Shown in pieces: positions 54,715-64,000 of a stretch of DNA of 64,000 nt. The translations under genes were made by a program, and so were the position numbers. Position 1 is the first letter of the stretch. Each line of letters begins with the position of its first letter. Below the pieces are notes generated by a model, which had not been told where the DNA came from, searched no databases, and saw only the letters and a program-made list of their open reading frames with translations. The stretch is from assembly GCA_037349105.1 (NCBI GenBank), contig JAYJMM010000114.1, forward strand, positions 4,579,501-4,643,500, written 5' to 3'. This DNA is from Limnomonas spitsbergensis. Its lineage: Eukaryota > Chlorophyta > Chlorophyceae > Chlamydomonadales.

Positions 54715-55095
54715 TCATACGGTACACTTAATGATAAAAGAACTGTTTTTTAAAATGCAGACGCAGAAACCTCTGCATTTATCTCCCCCCAGGCACACTC
54801 CATGTGTGTACCGTTTCATGGCCGCATCCTCGTCTGCTAGGAAATTATGGAAAGTGAGGTTTAATTGAAAACGAAGGTCTGCATAAAACGGGCAGTACAT
54901 CATGTGAAGCTTATTCTCCCGACATTCAAGATGACAGCATTTGCAAAGCCTCCCGCTACGAGGCACACACATTTTCACAAAACGCCTTGTCTCAACGTCC
55001 AAGCAGTGCGACCCCGTTAGATACCGGCCTACAGCAAAATAAATATGAGGTCTGCTCAAATTGTACCAGAAAGTATATTTCACATCACGCTTCAC
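54715..55095 (-). pseudogene. Reverse-transcriptase C-terminal zinc-region fragment
   Basis: A 126-residue minus-strand frame contains LTGSHCLDVETRRF, CKCCHLECRENKLHMMYCPF and YADLRFQLNL. The C-x2-C...H...C-P-x-Y-x-x-L-R layout is typical of the tail of non-LTR reverse transcriptases. No RT core is adjacent. Confidence 0.5.
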
Positions 55096-55374
55096 TTGGA
55101 ATCACTTGGAGACGTAAACAATGTATGCCCTGAGCGTTCTGAGTCAGGAGTAGCTAACGCTAGTGACCACTCCCAAGATATTGTGTGAGACTCCTACCTG
55201 ACAGAGTATAAGAAAAGAAAAGCAAAGAAAACGCCGATGCGGCGTGGATTTTGGGATGTACAGGTGTACGAGACGCCCAAGCCCCGGTCTGTACACCCTT
55301 TGAAGGGAAATGAGACTAGGGTGGGTCAGTAAGAACAGGGGGAGACACTAACCGACAAGCTGGGGGGGGGATGC

Positions 55375-55760
55375 ACTTGCTTTTGTGGACTGTGCTGTAG
55401 GCATTGTTGAGGGTTAGTCTCTAGGGATTCTGAGGCGCCGGTGTCGTATGCCTTTCCGGCCTTCCCTTTTGGTCCTGTTGTTGTTGTTGTTGTTGTTGCT
55501 GTTTGCCCCCTTTTTCGTTTCTTCTCTTCTCCCTTCTGATCAGTGGGGCGCCCTCGCGGCCAAGCAGGGGTAGGATACGCTTGCTTTTGTGGACTTTTCT
55601 GTGTTGGACTTGGTCTTCTTAGCCTTCCCGGCCTCTCCTTTAGTTCCTTCCCCCTCTCTTCCTTCTAGTTTCTCCTTTACTCCCTTCTAAACAGTTGGGC
55701 GCCCACGCGGCCAAGCTTTGAGCGGGCCCAGAGGTGTAACGTCATTGACTAACCGACAAT
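55375..55760 (+). pseudogene. Non-LTR retrotransposon 3' UTR and terminus
   Basis: Related in inverted orientation to 3645-4080: shares CTTGCTTTTGTGGACT, CTTCTGATCAGTGGGGCGCC and the terminus CCCAGAGGTGTAACGTCATT. Contains a (GTT)n microsatellite at 55481-55500. Confidence 0.6.
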
Positions 55761-55858
55761 CGGAGGGAACGCTTTCAAGATAACGTCGAAGACGATGGAT
55801 GGAATATGCAGACTGGGCAGTGTGAACGGGCAGTGTGAAGGGATGCAGGAAGATGGGG

Positions 55859-56200
55859 TCAGCAGGAGGGGGTGATGTCGGAGTTGGAAGAGGGTGTGGA
55901 GGAGTGCGTGGTTGGAAGACGTGTCACGGACTCACGGTAGGGGTAGAGAGGGTCCATCAAGCGGCGCGGATAAACGTACCAATCTTTCATGTTGTGTAGA
56001 TTTGTGGGACAGGCAGAATTGTAGATTGGAAGTAAAACCAAGTTCAAGGATGTAGATAGTACAACGATGTTGAAGGTGAAGAAGGAAGGCAAGGTTTTGA
56101 AACTGTGGAGATCGGCATTCGGCAATGGTCAGGCCTTCAACCAAGAGGAGGTCCGGTCGAAGGCGGCAGAGGGTGTCAGGGGGGACAGCAGGAAGCATCC
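55859..56200 (-). pseudogene. Possible retroelement-derived fragment
   Basis: Minus-strand frame RLRPDLLLVEGLTIAECRSP followed by YILELGFTSN and KSTQHERL recalls the 'RPD...VE-GY-SD...K..QH' C-terminal region of some algal/animal RT-like proteins. Frames change near 56000. Low confidence. Confidence 0.3.
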
Positions 56201-56569
56201 ATTGTGGGATACGTGTGTCGTAGACACCTGGGGGAGAGATGTAGCCGGGGTGGCATCCATAATTGTGAACATACCGACCATTCTTCGTGCCTCTGTGGAG
56301 GGAACGTTGCCGTTACACAGGTTGGTTGAACCCCAGCCCTGCCTTGCCCTGCCCCTTCACGACCCTGGCACAGATCTGTCACCCCACCCTTTCAGCCTTT
56401 TGTGCTCCCCAGTCTCCACAAGTCCTTATCCCTGCCATTCCACACTTGATTGTAGGTGGGCAGCTGCTGTACATCCCAGTCACTCATCACTCTCACAGCT
56501 AGTCCGGATGGCTTGCCAGATCTGCCCTCTGCATTTGTTTGGGGAACAGCTGTGAAGTTTGTGCAGTTT

Positions 56570-56650
56570 TTACAGTCCAGCGGGCGGGGCATCACATTTG
56601 ATGCATGGGACTTGTCCCCGTAAACCGGTACAAGCACTTAAGCTGGTAGG
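56570..56650 (+). repeat. Dispersed repeat with TAAACCGGTACAAGC core
   Basis: Third copy of the family at 50846, also preceded by 'tttttacagtccagc' as at 54430. Confidence 0.6.
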
Positions 56651-56849
56651 TTTGGGCTGGCTACCAGTAGTACTCCAGTCACACTCATTAGTTATCCCTC
56701 TTGCAGCTCCGAATGACTTGTTAGATCGACCCTCTGCAAGACTGCAACTGTTTGGGCGACAGGTGGGCAGGTGCTACGGTATACATTTGGCCGAATACCG
56801 TACTCGGTTTCCCTAGTCACTCTTCATTTCTTCAGGCTTAGGCACGCAT

Positions 56850-56968
56850 GGCATGTCAGGGTATGGGTACTTGTACGAGCTGCACTGTCACTAGGTCATA
56901 GTGCACGAAATTTTGTATTTTCATAGTGGCAGTGCTCGTACCATTACCGGTATCCGTACCCTGACATG
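56850..56968. repeat. Imperfect inverted repeat
   Basis: CATGTCAGGGTATGGGTACT at 56850 is mirrored by GTATCCGTACCCTGACATG near 56950 with one roughly 5-nt insertion. Confidence 0.7.
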
Positions 56969-56969
56969 A

Positions 56970-57465
56970 TCTGCGCTCTGTAACTGTTTGGGGGGCAGCT
57001 GGCGAGCAGCTGAGGCACCAGCATTTGTGAAGGATCCAAGGCAGCGCACAGGCCAGGGCAAGACAAGGGGAAATTAAATCGATGGGCATGCACAGGGAGT
57101 ATAGAGCATTGGCGCCGCTGGGATCAGTTGCTCCCTGGGCTGAGTCGGTTGAATTCTAGTTAGCGTTCCAAACCAGAGATCTCTGATCTAAGATGGCCCC
57201 CTGCCCCGTCGCGTCGGTGCTTTTATTGGACCTTCTCGCTGGTCTTTCAGGGGCCTGACAGATCCGTTGCTGCCAGACGTCTCAGCGTCAGAGCCTAGGG
57301 AAGAAAGAAATAGGACGCAACACTTAATTTGCGCCCATACTTGTACCTCCAGTTCGCTCTGTCTGGCTTTCGGAAAAGGCTTTTTGGTGGCAGCGTAGTC
57401 GCTGCTAGACCAGCGCAATAAAGAAATCTTCCAATTTGAGCATCTTCCATCCTGGCCGCGACAGC
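56970..57465. promoter_or_regulatory. 5' flank of the DUF7906-like gene
   Basis: No gene is seen here. The promoter of the gene starting at 57466 should lie in this stretch, but no specific element is recognisable. Confidence 0.3.
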
Positions 57466-57597
57466 ATGAGGCGAGCTACATTCATGGCATGTTTCCTGCT
57501 CCTTGCGCTGTTCGACGCATCGTGCGCGGCATCGGCGGGGGGGTCGAAGCGGAGGGCGACGAATGTGAAGCCGAGGGCAATGAACACGCTCAGACAG
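57466..57597 (+). CDS. DUF7906-like exon 1 (signal peptide)
   Basis: Forty-four codons ending AGACAG|GTCAGT, followed by KRRATNVKPRAM-type basic residues after the hydrophobic core. Confidence 0.65.
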
Positions 57598-60500
57598 GTC
57601 AGTGCATGATGCTAATGCAGATGCATGGGGAGGCCGTGGGCAGGGCAGGGGTTTAGTTTGCATGGCGTCAGGGCCATGCAGGTCCTGCAAGGATGTAGGC
57701 CATGCAGCTATGCAGATCCTGCAGTCATGCAGATCCAGCGGCCATGCAGATCTTGCAGCCATGCAGATCCAGCAGCCATGCAGATCCTGTTGCCAGGTAG
57801 ATAATTACCCCATGGCTATCCTGCCACCAAGTAGATCCTGCACCATGCAGATCCTGCAGTCATGCGTGCTGATGTGCTCCCCTCCCTCATACCCTGCACG
57901 GCGTACCGCTCATAAGAAAACTACCTACTCAGTTTGTTTATACCATACAGTAGAAAAGCCCATGCCTAGGTCGTTTGAGTGACACCACTTCTTCCCATGC
58001 TCACCTGATGTTCTTCTAGCGAGCTTTGACATTTCTTATGAACACACTTTGTACGGTATGAGCCCCGTACCATATACTGTCTGAAAGCAATTACTTTTCC
58101 CCCTGCCCTGCCCTGCCCTGCCCTGCCCTGCCATGCCCTGCCATACCATGCCATGCCATGCCATGCCATGCCATACCATGCACAACCTACAGCAAATTTG
58201 CACTTTCAGGACCTGCTCTCCCCACCCAAAATTCTGATGAACTGATGAGCACCTATGATCTCGGGATCTATGATCTCGGCAACTATGATCTTGGGATCTA
58301 TGATCTGTGACCGTTCAAGATCTCAGGATCTGTGAGAGCATATGATATCGGGATCTATGAAGTGTGACCGTCAGTAGTCGCGGGATCTATGATCTGTCAT
58401 TGTCTACGATCTCGGGATATAATATCTGCGAGCATCTCTGATCTTAGGATCATATAATTTATCAGGTTCTGGATCGAGGATACGTGATGGCAATTGAGAA
58501 CTTTCTGGGACATTAACTCAAGCTCCCTCCCCCTGCACGCACACAACAACACATCCCTCCTCTCACCATCAGACTATCACACCATCGCATCATAACACTA
58601 TCACTCCCTCTCACCATCACGCTGTGTGTGCAGCTTGTCCTTCACACAACATGCATCTGTGATGCGTTTGTGATGCATGCATTGGTGATGCATACATTTA
58701 TGATGCATGCGTTTGTGATGCATGCGTTTGTGATGCATCTGTTGATGCCTAGTCCATGGTAGTTCGCCCCCAGCATGCCACTCCTCTCACTATCGCGGCA
58801 ACACACTATCACGCCACACACCTTCACACCATCACACAATGACATCATCACACCACCACACCACCAGATCACACTATTAAACCAGCACATCATCACACAA
58901 TCTCATCACTTCAACATCAAACTACCACACCACCACACCACCACGCTACAACACCTTCACATAATCACACTGCCTCACCATCACGCTGTGTTCGCAGCTC
59001 GTCCTTAACTCAACGAGCGAGCGTGACACATACACCCTGATGTCGCGCGCCCAACGGCAGCAATGGTTTCTGGAGACCTCGCGCAACATCAGCACGCTCA
59101 CAGCCACCTTCACGTCTGTGCCCGCGCCCGTGCTGGTGGAGGTCAAGCTGGTCGGCTTCACCGGCCAGACCCACACTGGCTCCCAGGTATGACGAGTGTG
59201 GGACTGTAGGTCACACTAGTGTGACCGTTGGGGATCCCACAGTCACACAAGTGTGATATAACGGTATAGCTGGTGGGATTCACTGGCCAGACCCACACTG
59301 GCTCCCAGGTATGTCAAGTGTGGGACTGTAGGTCACACTAGTGTGACTGGTGGGGATCCCACGGTCACACAAGTGTGATATAATGGTATAGCTAGTGGGC
59401 TTCACCGGCCACACACAAGCTGACTCCCAGGTTACATGAGTGTAGGTCACACTAGTGTGACTGCTGGGGATTCCACAGTCACACCAGTGTGACATATCGG
59501 TCTAACTATTGGGATTCACCGGCCACACCCAAGCTGGCTCCCAGGTGTGAAGAGTGGAGGTCACACTAGTGTGAAGTAGGGATCTGGCTGGTGTGACTGG
59601 GTTCCGTATGACAGAAAGAAAGAAAGAAAGCTACGCCCTATTTGGGCGTGGAGGTTAAGGAAACAGCGCAGCTTGGGGCCGTAGCCACATCCGTGCCGTT
59701 ACCATGACAATATTCAGCTCATGAGGCTGTGTGGCTCATCCTGCACGGTGGTCGAGACAGATAAATAAACGAATCGATGCTGCCCTGGGGGTTGGATTAG
59801 GGAAGCCGCTCGTTTGGCCATGGCGTCAGGTAGGCCACGATGATTGAAACAATTACCTATTTTCTTTTGCTGGCACTTAACAAGGCGTGAGACCGGCCGC
59901 CCAACCATAGAAATCTGAGACGATAACACAAGAAATTAGCCCGGGTGCGCAAGGGGCCCTCGTCGACAGCTGAGTAAAGGCGAGCACGGTCAGGAAAGGC
60001 ACATGCAAGAAGTACTCACACGGCCGCAATAACTCGGGCGTATTGATCTCTTCATTTTATATACATGATTAAATCAATATGCCCTGAAGTGTGGATTAAG
60101 GAAGACACCCTTTTGGCCGCACCACTGGCTGGGCTAGCATGGTCGAATGATGCATTCGTCGTCATGCCTGCAGGACAACATTCCGCTCAACGCAGAGTTC
60201 CTGAAGAAGCATTTGGGTGCATTGCAGCGGGAGCTCCATGCGGTGATCCTGCAGCCCGAGCTTAAGCACTTGGTAAGGGGGGGATGTGGTATGGACTGAT
60301 AGACTTTCTGTGAAAGAGGTATGGACTGGGTGTGGGCTGGTGTGAACATAGTGTGGACTAAGTGTGAATGGAGAGGCACTTGGGTGCGTTGCAGCGGGAT
60401 CTCCATGCAGTGGTCCTGCAGCCCGACCTCAAGCATCTGGTAAGGGGGGGATGTGGTATGGACTGATAGACTTTCTGTGAAAGAGGTATGGACTAGGTGT

Positions 60501-63500
60501 GGGCTGGTGTGAACATAGTGTGGACTAAGTGTGAATGGAGAGGCACTTGGGTGCGTTGCAGCGGGAGCTCCATGCAGTGGTCCTGCAGCCCGAACTCAAG
60601 CATCTGGTAAGGGGGGGATGCGGTATGGACTAATGGACTTTCTGTGAAAGAGGAATGGACTGGGTGTGGGCTGGTGGGACCCTAGACTTAATAGTACCCT
60701 GAACCCTGATCCCTTGTATGTGTGTGTGTGTGGATGTGCAGGTTGCATGGTGTAGCTGAACTGTAGCTGAAGCACCCTTAAATGAACAGTGGCACAGGAC
60801 CCTGAGCCCTGAACCCTCTTGTGGATATGTGTGCGTGGATATGCATGGTGTAGCTGAAATGTAGCTGAGGCAACCTGTAATGAAGGGTGCCCTGAACCCT
60901 GAACCCGTGTGTGTGCGTGTGGATATGCATGTCGTGGTGTAGCTGAACTGTAGCTGAAACTCCCTTGATTGAGCAGTGCCCTGAACCCGGACTCCGTGTG
61001 TGTGCTTGTGTGTGTGGACACGCAGGCTATCCAGCCGACGATAGAGTTCATGGTCGGCCACGCCGGGGCCAATGTTCACAATCAGGTGAGACATGAAGGA
61101 GGCCCTGGCTGTTTATGTCCTTGGCTTACCTGTGGCTAATCAAGGATGCGAAGGGGTGAAGGATATTTTTAGTACTTCGTTTTTTTTAGGGTTTATCAAT
61201 TTTAAATACTTCAGTTTCCAGTGCAGGATTGAGAAATGGGCTCGATGCTTGGCCCTTGGGGCAGCACTGAAGGTATAACTAATTCTTACCGTACCGGTAA
61301 TTAAGACAATCGAAATGGAAATTAGCAGGCCTGCATTTGTAGGGCCAACGTGCACAGCCAGGTAACACTCGAGCTGGCCCACGCGGCGGCAGCCAAGGCA
61401 GCGTTCTTTAAAATGAATTAACACAGTTCTTGAAACACGATTTGGGTAACTTGAGTCTGGCGCCAGCTTGCATGGCGCCTTGCATCAGCATTTAGTAGCA
61501 CCGCCGCTGCCGCCTAGGCCAGCTCGTCAGGCAAAACGAGCTGGCCTAGGCGGCAGCGGCGGTGCTACTAAATGCTGATCTAAGGAAGTGTTACAAACAT
61601 AAAATGGAAGGATTTTTTGCCTCTTTGGCCTCCTGGGACACTGAGCAAAACCAGATGTAACTCCAGCTGACCAGGGCGGTGCAGGGAAGTAACGCCGGGG
61701 CCGGCACCAGCTGAAATGGGCCCATTTTAGTCGGCCATTTGGCCAACCTCTTTCCGGCAAAACCAGATGTACCTCCAGCTGACCAGGGCGGTGCAGGGAA
61801 GCTACGCCGGGGCAGGTACCCCCGGCCAAAATTTTGATCGGCCGGCAGGCACCGGCCGAAATTTTGATCGGCCGTTCGGTGAACCCCCTTCCGGCAAAAC
61901 CAGATGTACCTCGAGCTGACCAGCGCGGCGTATTTCTTCTGTTCACCACACTGTGAATATTACTGTGAATATCTGCTTCACGACTGTTTTCTTTGCTAAT
62001 TCGCAATTGGGTTTCAATTAAATAAAGATCTTTGTAACGTCTCACAAATGGAACAATTATATCTTGTAGCCAGGTCAACGTAATCAGTTACCTGGTAGAC
62101 CTGCGCGGTGGAAGCCAGGGGCGTGCCTGTGTGTTCATTAGAAAACAGGCAGGCAGTTTGTACCAAAAGTCCCAACAAAATTAAAGGCTTAAGGTTTAAA
62201 TGTAACATCTGAAAATACAAAATAAAGACCAGAATGTCATGGCTGCCGATGGGAACAAAAAAATGAAAAAGGGTGGAAATGCCAAGAGGGGTGCACTCAG
62301 GCAAAAAAGGGGGGAAATGCTTACCGGTAAATTGAAAATAAAAGGCATAAATTGAAAAGAACGAACAAAACATGCAAATCAAGACTTTCTACCTCCAGGG
62401 CAACTGTGCACAACCCGGTGACGGAAAGAAAGTCTACTCAATCCCCATTTGGGGGAAAGCATTTGTTGTTACGCAGTTAACACAAGCACCCACATAACCC
62501 TTTAAGAGTGGAGGGAGCAGAGCAGCAAGGGGCCATGGTGCACAACTAGGCGGGCCAAGAAGGATTGAAGGATATGAGGAGCCCCCGGCGTGCAAAAGTA
62601 TGCGCTTGACGCGGCGTGCTTGAGTATGGGCGTATCGCTGCAATGAACGTGCACAACCCTGAGCCCTCGACCCTAAAATTAATTCACATTCACATACCTC
62701 AGCCAGCAGGGCAGCGTGCACAGCACAGCATGCACAGCCGAGTAAACCACGAGCTGACCCCTAGACCCTCAACTCTCATACTCTGACCCTGAACCCCGAA
62801 CTCAACCTGGGGAAAGACGAGCCAGCCCCGAAACCCTTAACGATTTCCCCTAAACCCTGGACCCTGAACCGTTAAACCTGAACCTCTCTCCTTGATAATG
62901 AACCCTGGAAATCAAACCTGAAACCCTTGACCCTAAACCCTTGACCCAACCAGGTGAACTTTGAGCTGGCCCGTGCGGTGACGGCAGAGACGTCGCGTCC
63001 CGGCCGCTTTGCCCACGAGGCGCTCAAGATCAACTACCGTGCGCTGGACCGGGTGGTCGAGGAGGACTGCCGGCTGGCGATGAGTGCGCGGAAGTTGGCG
63101 TGGGCCGAGGGCACGGTGCCGGCGCTGACGGTGTACCTCCTGAATCCACAGGTGGGGCAGGCAGGGTGTCGCCTTAGTTTAAAACATCTTAATTGGATTT
63201 AATGATATATATTTAATGGGATCTTAACCTTTGTTTGGAAATTGCTGCGGGAGGTTGTGGTGCCGGCGCCGACGGTATACCTCCTGAATCCACAGATGGG
63301 GCAAGATGTCATTTTTTTTTATATTGGATGAGACGTCTAAGGCTGTTTTGTATTTCATTGTTATTAATTTTATCTTAATCTTGTATTTAATTTAACCCTT
63401 TTCTTAGGGTGCTGCGGGGATGCCGTGGCGCCGGTGCTGACGGTGTATCTGGTGAGTCCCTGTCCACCTACGAGGAGCCTGATGAGACGAAGCAGCCCCT

Positions 63501-63747
63501 GACGCGCTCTTGCCCAGGAGCCCTGAATGTTCACACATTATTCACACAATTTACCACACAGGTCCAAACCAGCTCTCAGGTCCAGCCCGAGTACCTGTAC
63601 ACCTACGAGGAGCCTGACGAGACCAAGCAGCCCCTCACACGCTCCTGCCCAGGCACGCTGTACGCGTCGCCGGTGCTGCCGTACGTGTGGATCGACATCC
63701 AGGCTGGCCCAACGAATTATGGGCCGACTGGGGGCCACCGGGGTCAG
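57466..63747 (+). CDS. DUF7906-like secreted or membrane protein (six exons, 3' end off window)
   Basis: Exons: 57466-57597, 58998-59186, 60174-60272, 61026-61085, 62954-63151 and 63580-63747 (alternative start 63562). All six are multiples of three and every intron is phase 0. The start has a signal peptide (MRRATFMACFLLLALF, then CAASA). Key stretches: VLVEVKLVGFTGQTH, IPLNAEFLKKHLGALQREL, YRALDRVVEEDCRLAMSARK, VPALTVYLLNPQ, YEEPDETKQPLTRSCPGTLY and VLPYVWIDIQAGP. These recall the plant DUF7906 family (Arabidopsis AT5G58100/AT3G28720-like, from memory), whose molecular function is unclear. Introns 2-5 hold tandem copies of exon edges. The gene continues past 63747 (donor GTGAGA). Confidence 0.7.
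57675..57870. repeat. CATGCAGATCCTGCAG repeat in intron 1
   Basis: About 11 copies of GCAGCCATGCAGATCC-like units with variants. Confidence 0.85.
58085..58190. repeat. CCCTG / CCATG pentamer microsatellite
   Basis: CCCTGCCCTGCC grades into CCATGCCATGCC, a visible series of point changes in one array. Confidence 0.9.
58240..58480. repeat. GATCTATGATCTCGGGATCTA repeat
   Basis: Imperfect units of about 21-45 bp in intron 1. Confidence 0.75.
58625..58650 (+). repeat. Upstream decoy copy of exon 2 acceptor edge
   Basis: ATCACGCTGTGTGTGCAG|CTTGTCCTT at 58617-58645 mirrors ATCACGCTGTGTTCGCAG|CTCGTCCTT at 58980-59007. Confidence 0.8.
58650..58985. repeat. GTGATGCATGC and CACCATCACA repeats
   Basis: 58650-58745 holds about six GTGATGCATGCGTTT units; 58800-58985 is CACACCACCACA-rich. 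Confidence 0.85.
58998..59186 (+). CDS. DUF7906-like exon 2
   Basis: Sixty-three codons from LVLNSTSERD to GFTGQTHTGSQ, donor CCCAG|GTATGA. Confidence 0.75.
59265..59560 (+). repeat. Three downstream copies of exon 2 end with decoy donors
   Basis: TTCAC(T/C)GGCCA(G/C)AC.CA(C/A).CTG.CTCCCAG|GT recurs near 59278, 59400 and 59516, interleaved with GGTCACACTAGTGTGA palindromes. Confidence 0.9.
59640..59720. repeat. Dispersed repeat also at 63815-63885
   Basis: GGCGT.GAGGTTAAGGAAACA and GGCCGTAGCCACATCCG blocks are shared between the two places. Confidence 0.7.
59875..59910. repeat. Dispersed motif also at 18957-18990
   Basis: CAACAAGGCGTGAGACC followed by GCCGCCCAACC is present both here (intron 2 of this gene) and in a PP2C intron. 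Confidence 0.7.
60174..60272 (+). CDS. DUF7906-like exon 3
   Basis: Thirty-three codons, DNIPLNAEFLKKHLGALQRE to LKHL, donor CACTTG|GTAAGG. Confidence 0.75.
60273..60660 (+). repeat. 167-bp tandem units: exon 3 end, donor and intron start
   Basis: GTAAGG donors lie at 60273, 60440 and 60607: exact 167-bp spacing. Each downstream unit restarts at GGCACTTGGGTGCGTTGCAG without an acceptor of its own frame and ends in the same donor. High identity means recent duplication. Confidence 0.95.
60690..61020 (+). repeat. Decayed copies of exon 4 acceptor region with CCCTGAACC tracts
   Basis: Three units of about 105 bp contain TGTGTGTGGAT.TGCA, GTAGCTGAA.TGTAGCTGA and ACCCTGAACCC; the real acceptor is TGTGGACACGCAG|GC at 61025. 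Confidence 0.7.
61026..61085 (+). CDS. DUF7906-like exon 4
   Basis: Twenty codons AIQPTIEFMVGHAGANVHNQ, donor AATCAG|GTGAGA. Confidence 0.7.
61340..61400 (+). repeat. Intronic copy of exon 4 end joined directly to exon 5 start
   Basis: GGGCCAACGTGCACAGCCAG runs without interruption into GTAACACTCGAGCTGGCCCA, encoding ANVHSQ-VTLELAHA, homologous to exon 4 end (ANVHNQ) plus exon 5 start (VNFELARA). A second, more decayed joined copy lies at 62705-62765. Confidence 0.85.
61485..61579. repeat. 44-bp-arm hairpin
   Basis: ATCAGCATTTAGTAGCACCG ... GGCCAGCTCGT pairs with the following arm with one indel; the loop is 8 nt. Confidence 0.95.
61620..61935. repeat. Three-unit tandem repeat (GCAAAACCAGATGTACCTCC)
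   Basis: Units near 61647, 61757 and 61896 share AGCTGACCAGGGCGGTGCAG; between them ATTTTGATCGGCCGG occurs twice. Confidence 0.9.
61935..62390. other. AT-rich part of intron 4
   Basis: No gene or repeat array recognised. Confidence 0.4.
62640..62950. repeat. Telomere-like tract with decayed exon-4/5 joined copy
   Basis: CCCTAAAC/CCCTGAAC units flank GCAGCGTGCACAGC ... CAGCCGAGTAAACCACGAGC, a decayed version of the exon 4-exon 5 joint. Another trace lies near 62398 (CAGGGCAACTGTGCACAACC). Confidence 0.65.
62954..63151 (+). CDS. DUF7906-like exon 5
   Basis: Sixty-six codons, VNFELARAVTAETSRPGRFA to LTVYLLNPQ, donor CCACAG|GTGGGG. Confidence 0.8.
63240..63530 (+). repeat. Copies of exon 5 end, the second joined to exon 6 sequence
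   Basis: 63243-63303 repeats GCCGACGGTATACCTCCTGA..CCACAG. 63405-63525 repeats GTGCTGACGGTGTATCTG and runs on into CCACCTACGAGGAGCCTGAT..ACGCGCTCTTGCCC, an exon 6 copy with no intron between. Confidence 0.85.
63580..63747 (+). CDS. DUF7906-like exon 6 (alternative acceptor 63561)
   Basis: Fifty-six codons VQPEYLYTYEEPDETKQPLT to TGGHRGQ. Acceptors CACACAG|GTCC (63561) and TCTCAG|GTCC (63579) are both in phase, so the protein may or may not include VQTSSQ. Confidence 0.75.
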
Positions 63748-64000
63748 GTGAGAGAGGGCTCATGGATCTGGAGGGTAGCACCACGAGCGCAGCGAAGAGA
63801 GAGAAGAAGGTCCGTCCCACTGGGGCGTCGAGGTTAAGGAAACAATGCAGCTTAAGGCCGTAGCCACATCCGCGCAGTGACCATCAGGTGAGAGGGTGAT
63901 GGATATGGAGGGTGGCCTCACGATCCCACTATGCTTGTGCAATGCAATCATTCTCTCAGTTCCGATTGACATCTCTGTCAGTGCCATCATTCTTGGGCCT

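Noticed and set aside
56067..56555. 162-residue plus-strand frame
   Set aside because: Low-complexity, no domain, and the opposite strand shows weak retroelement similarity over its left part.

Overview
This window reads as nuclear DNA of a eukaryotic, probably green-lineage alga. Evidence seen in the sequence: genes are split into many short exons with GT-AG introns, a plant/algal-type PP2C phosphatase is present, one protein carries what looks like a bipartite thylakoid-lumen targeting peptide, and degenerate CCCTAAA-type (plant telomere-like) tracts are scattered through introns. The dispersed-repeat load and repeat-built introns suggest a large repeat-rich genome such as that of a prasinophyte (Pyramimonadales/Cymbomonas-like). 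That assignment is inference from memory of such genomes, not a search result. Most long open frames are by-products of GC-rich repeats.

Layout. 0.8-2.7 kb: a small two-exon gene for a probable thylakoid-lumen, low-complexity helical protein (+). 3.3-6.7 kb and 8.8-9.3 kb: decayed 3' ends of non-LTR retrotransposons plus short elements sharing the same terminus. 6.69-7.69 kb (-): an intronless gene with a C-terminal thioredoxin-like [2Fe-2S] domain. 11.2-21.5 kb (+), perhaps on to 24.5 kb: a PP2C phosphatase whose exons are separated by minisatellites, telomere-like tracts and decayed tandem copies of the exon edges themselves. 24.9-30 kb: further exon-like segments with the same edge duplication, and three minisatellites. 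31.2-48.4 kb (-): a nested cluster of a large mobile element with a gag-like ORF: one full-length copy (35037-43425), an internally deleted 880-bp derivative (34155-35034), and an older host copy split around them (31181-34154 plus 43426-about 48365). 50-52.5 kb (+): acidic exons and a complete C-terminal part of a telobox-type Myb protein. 53.1-53.9 kb: a roughly 375-bp-arm palindrome carrying a methyltransferase motif-I exon. 54.7-56.4 kb: retroelement debris. 57.5-63.7 kb (+), running off the edge: a secreted or membrane-anchored protein resembling plant DUF7906-type proteins, with six exons that are all multiples of three.

The most unusual signal is in how introns are built. In the PP2C gene, the DUF7906-like gene and the unknown 24-27 kb segment, segments spanning a splice site plus the adjoining exon edge are repeated in tandem, leaving arrays of decoy donors inside or downstream of exon ends and decoy acceptors upstream of exon starts. 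In introns 4 and 5 of the DUF7906-like gene, some intronic copies contain the two flanking exon edges already joined with no intron between them. That is what one expects if these introns arose by tandem duplication of a coding AG|GT site. The second notable object is the gag-like element: its ends are single-copy (TGTCGC...GTGACA), it shows no polymerase, integrase or transposase, and it carries exactly periodic 87-bp and 75-bp coding repeats whose copy number differs between copies.
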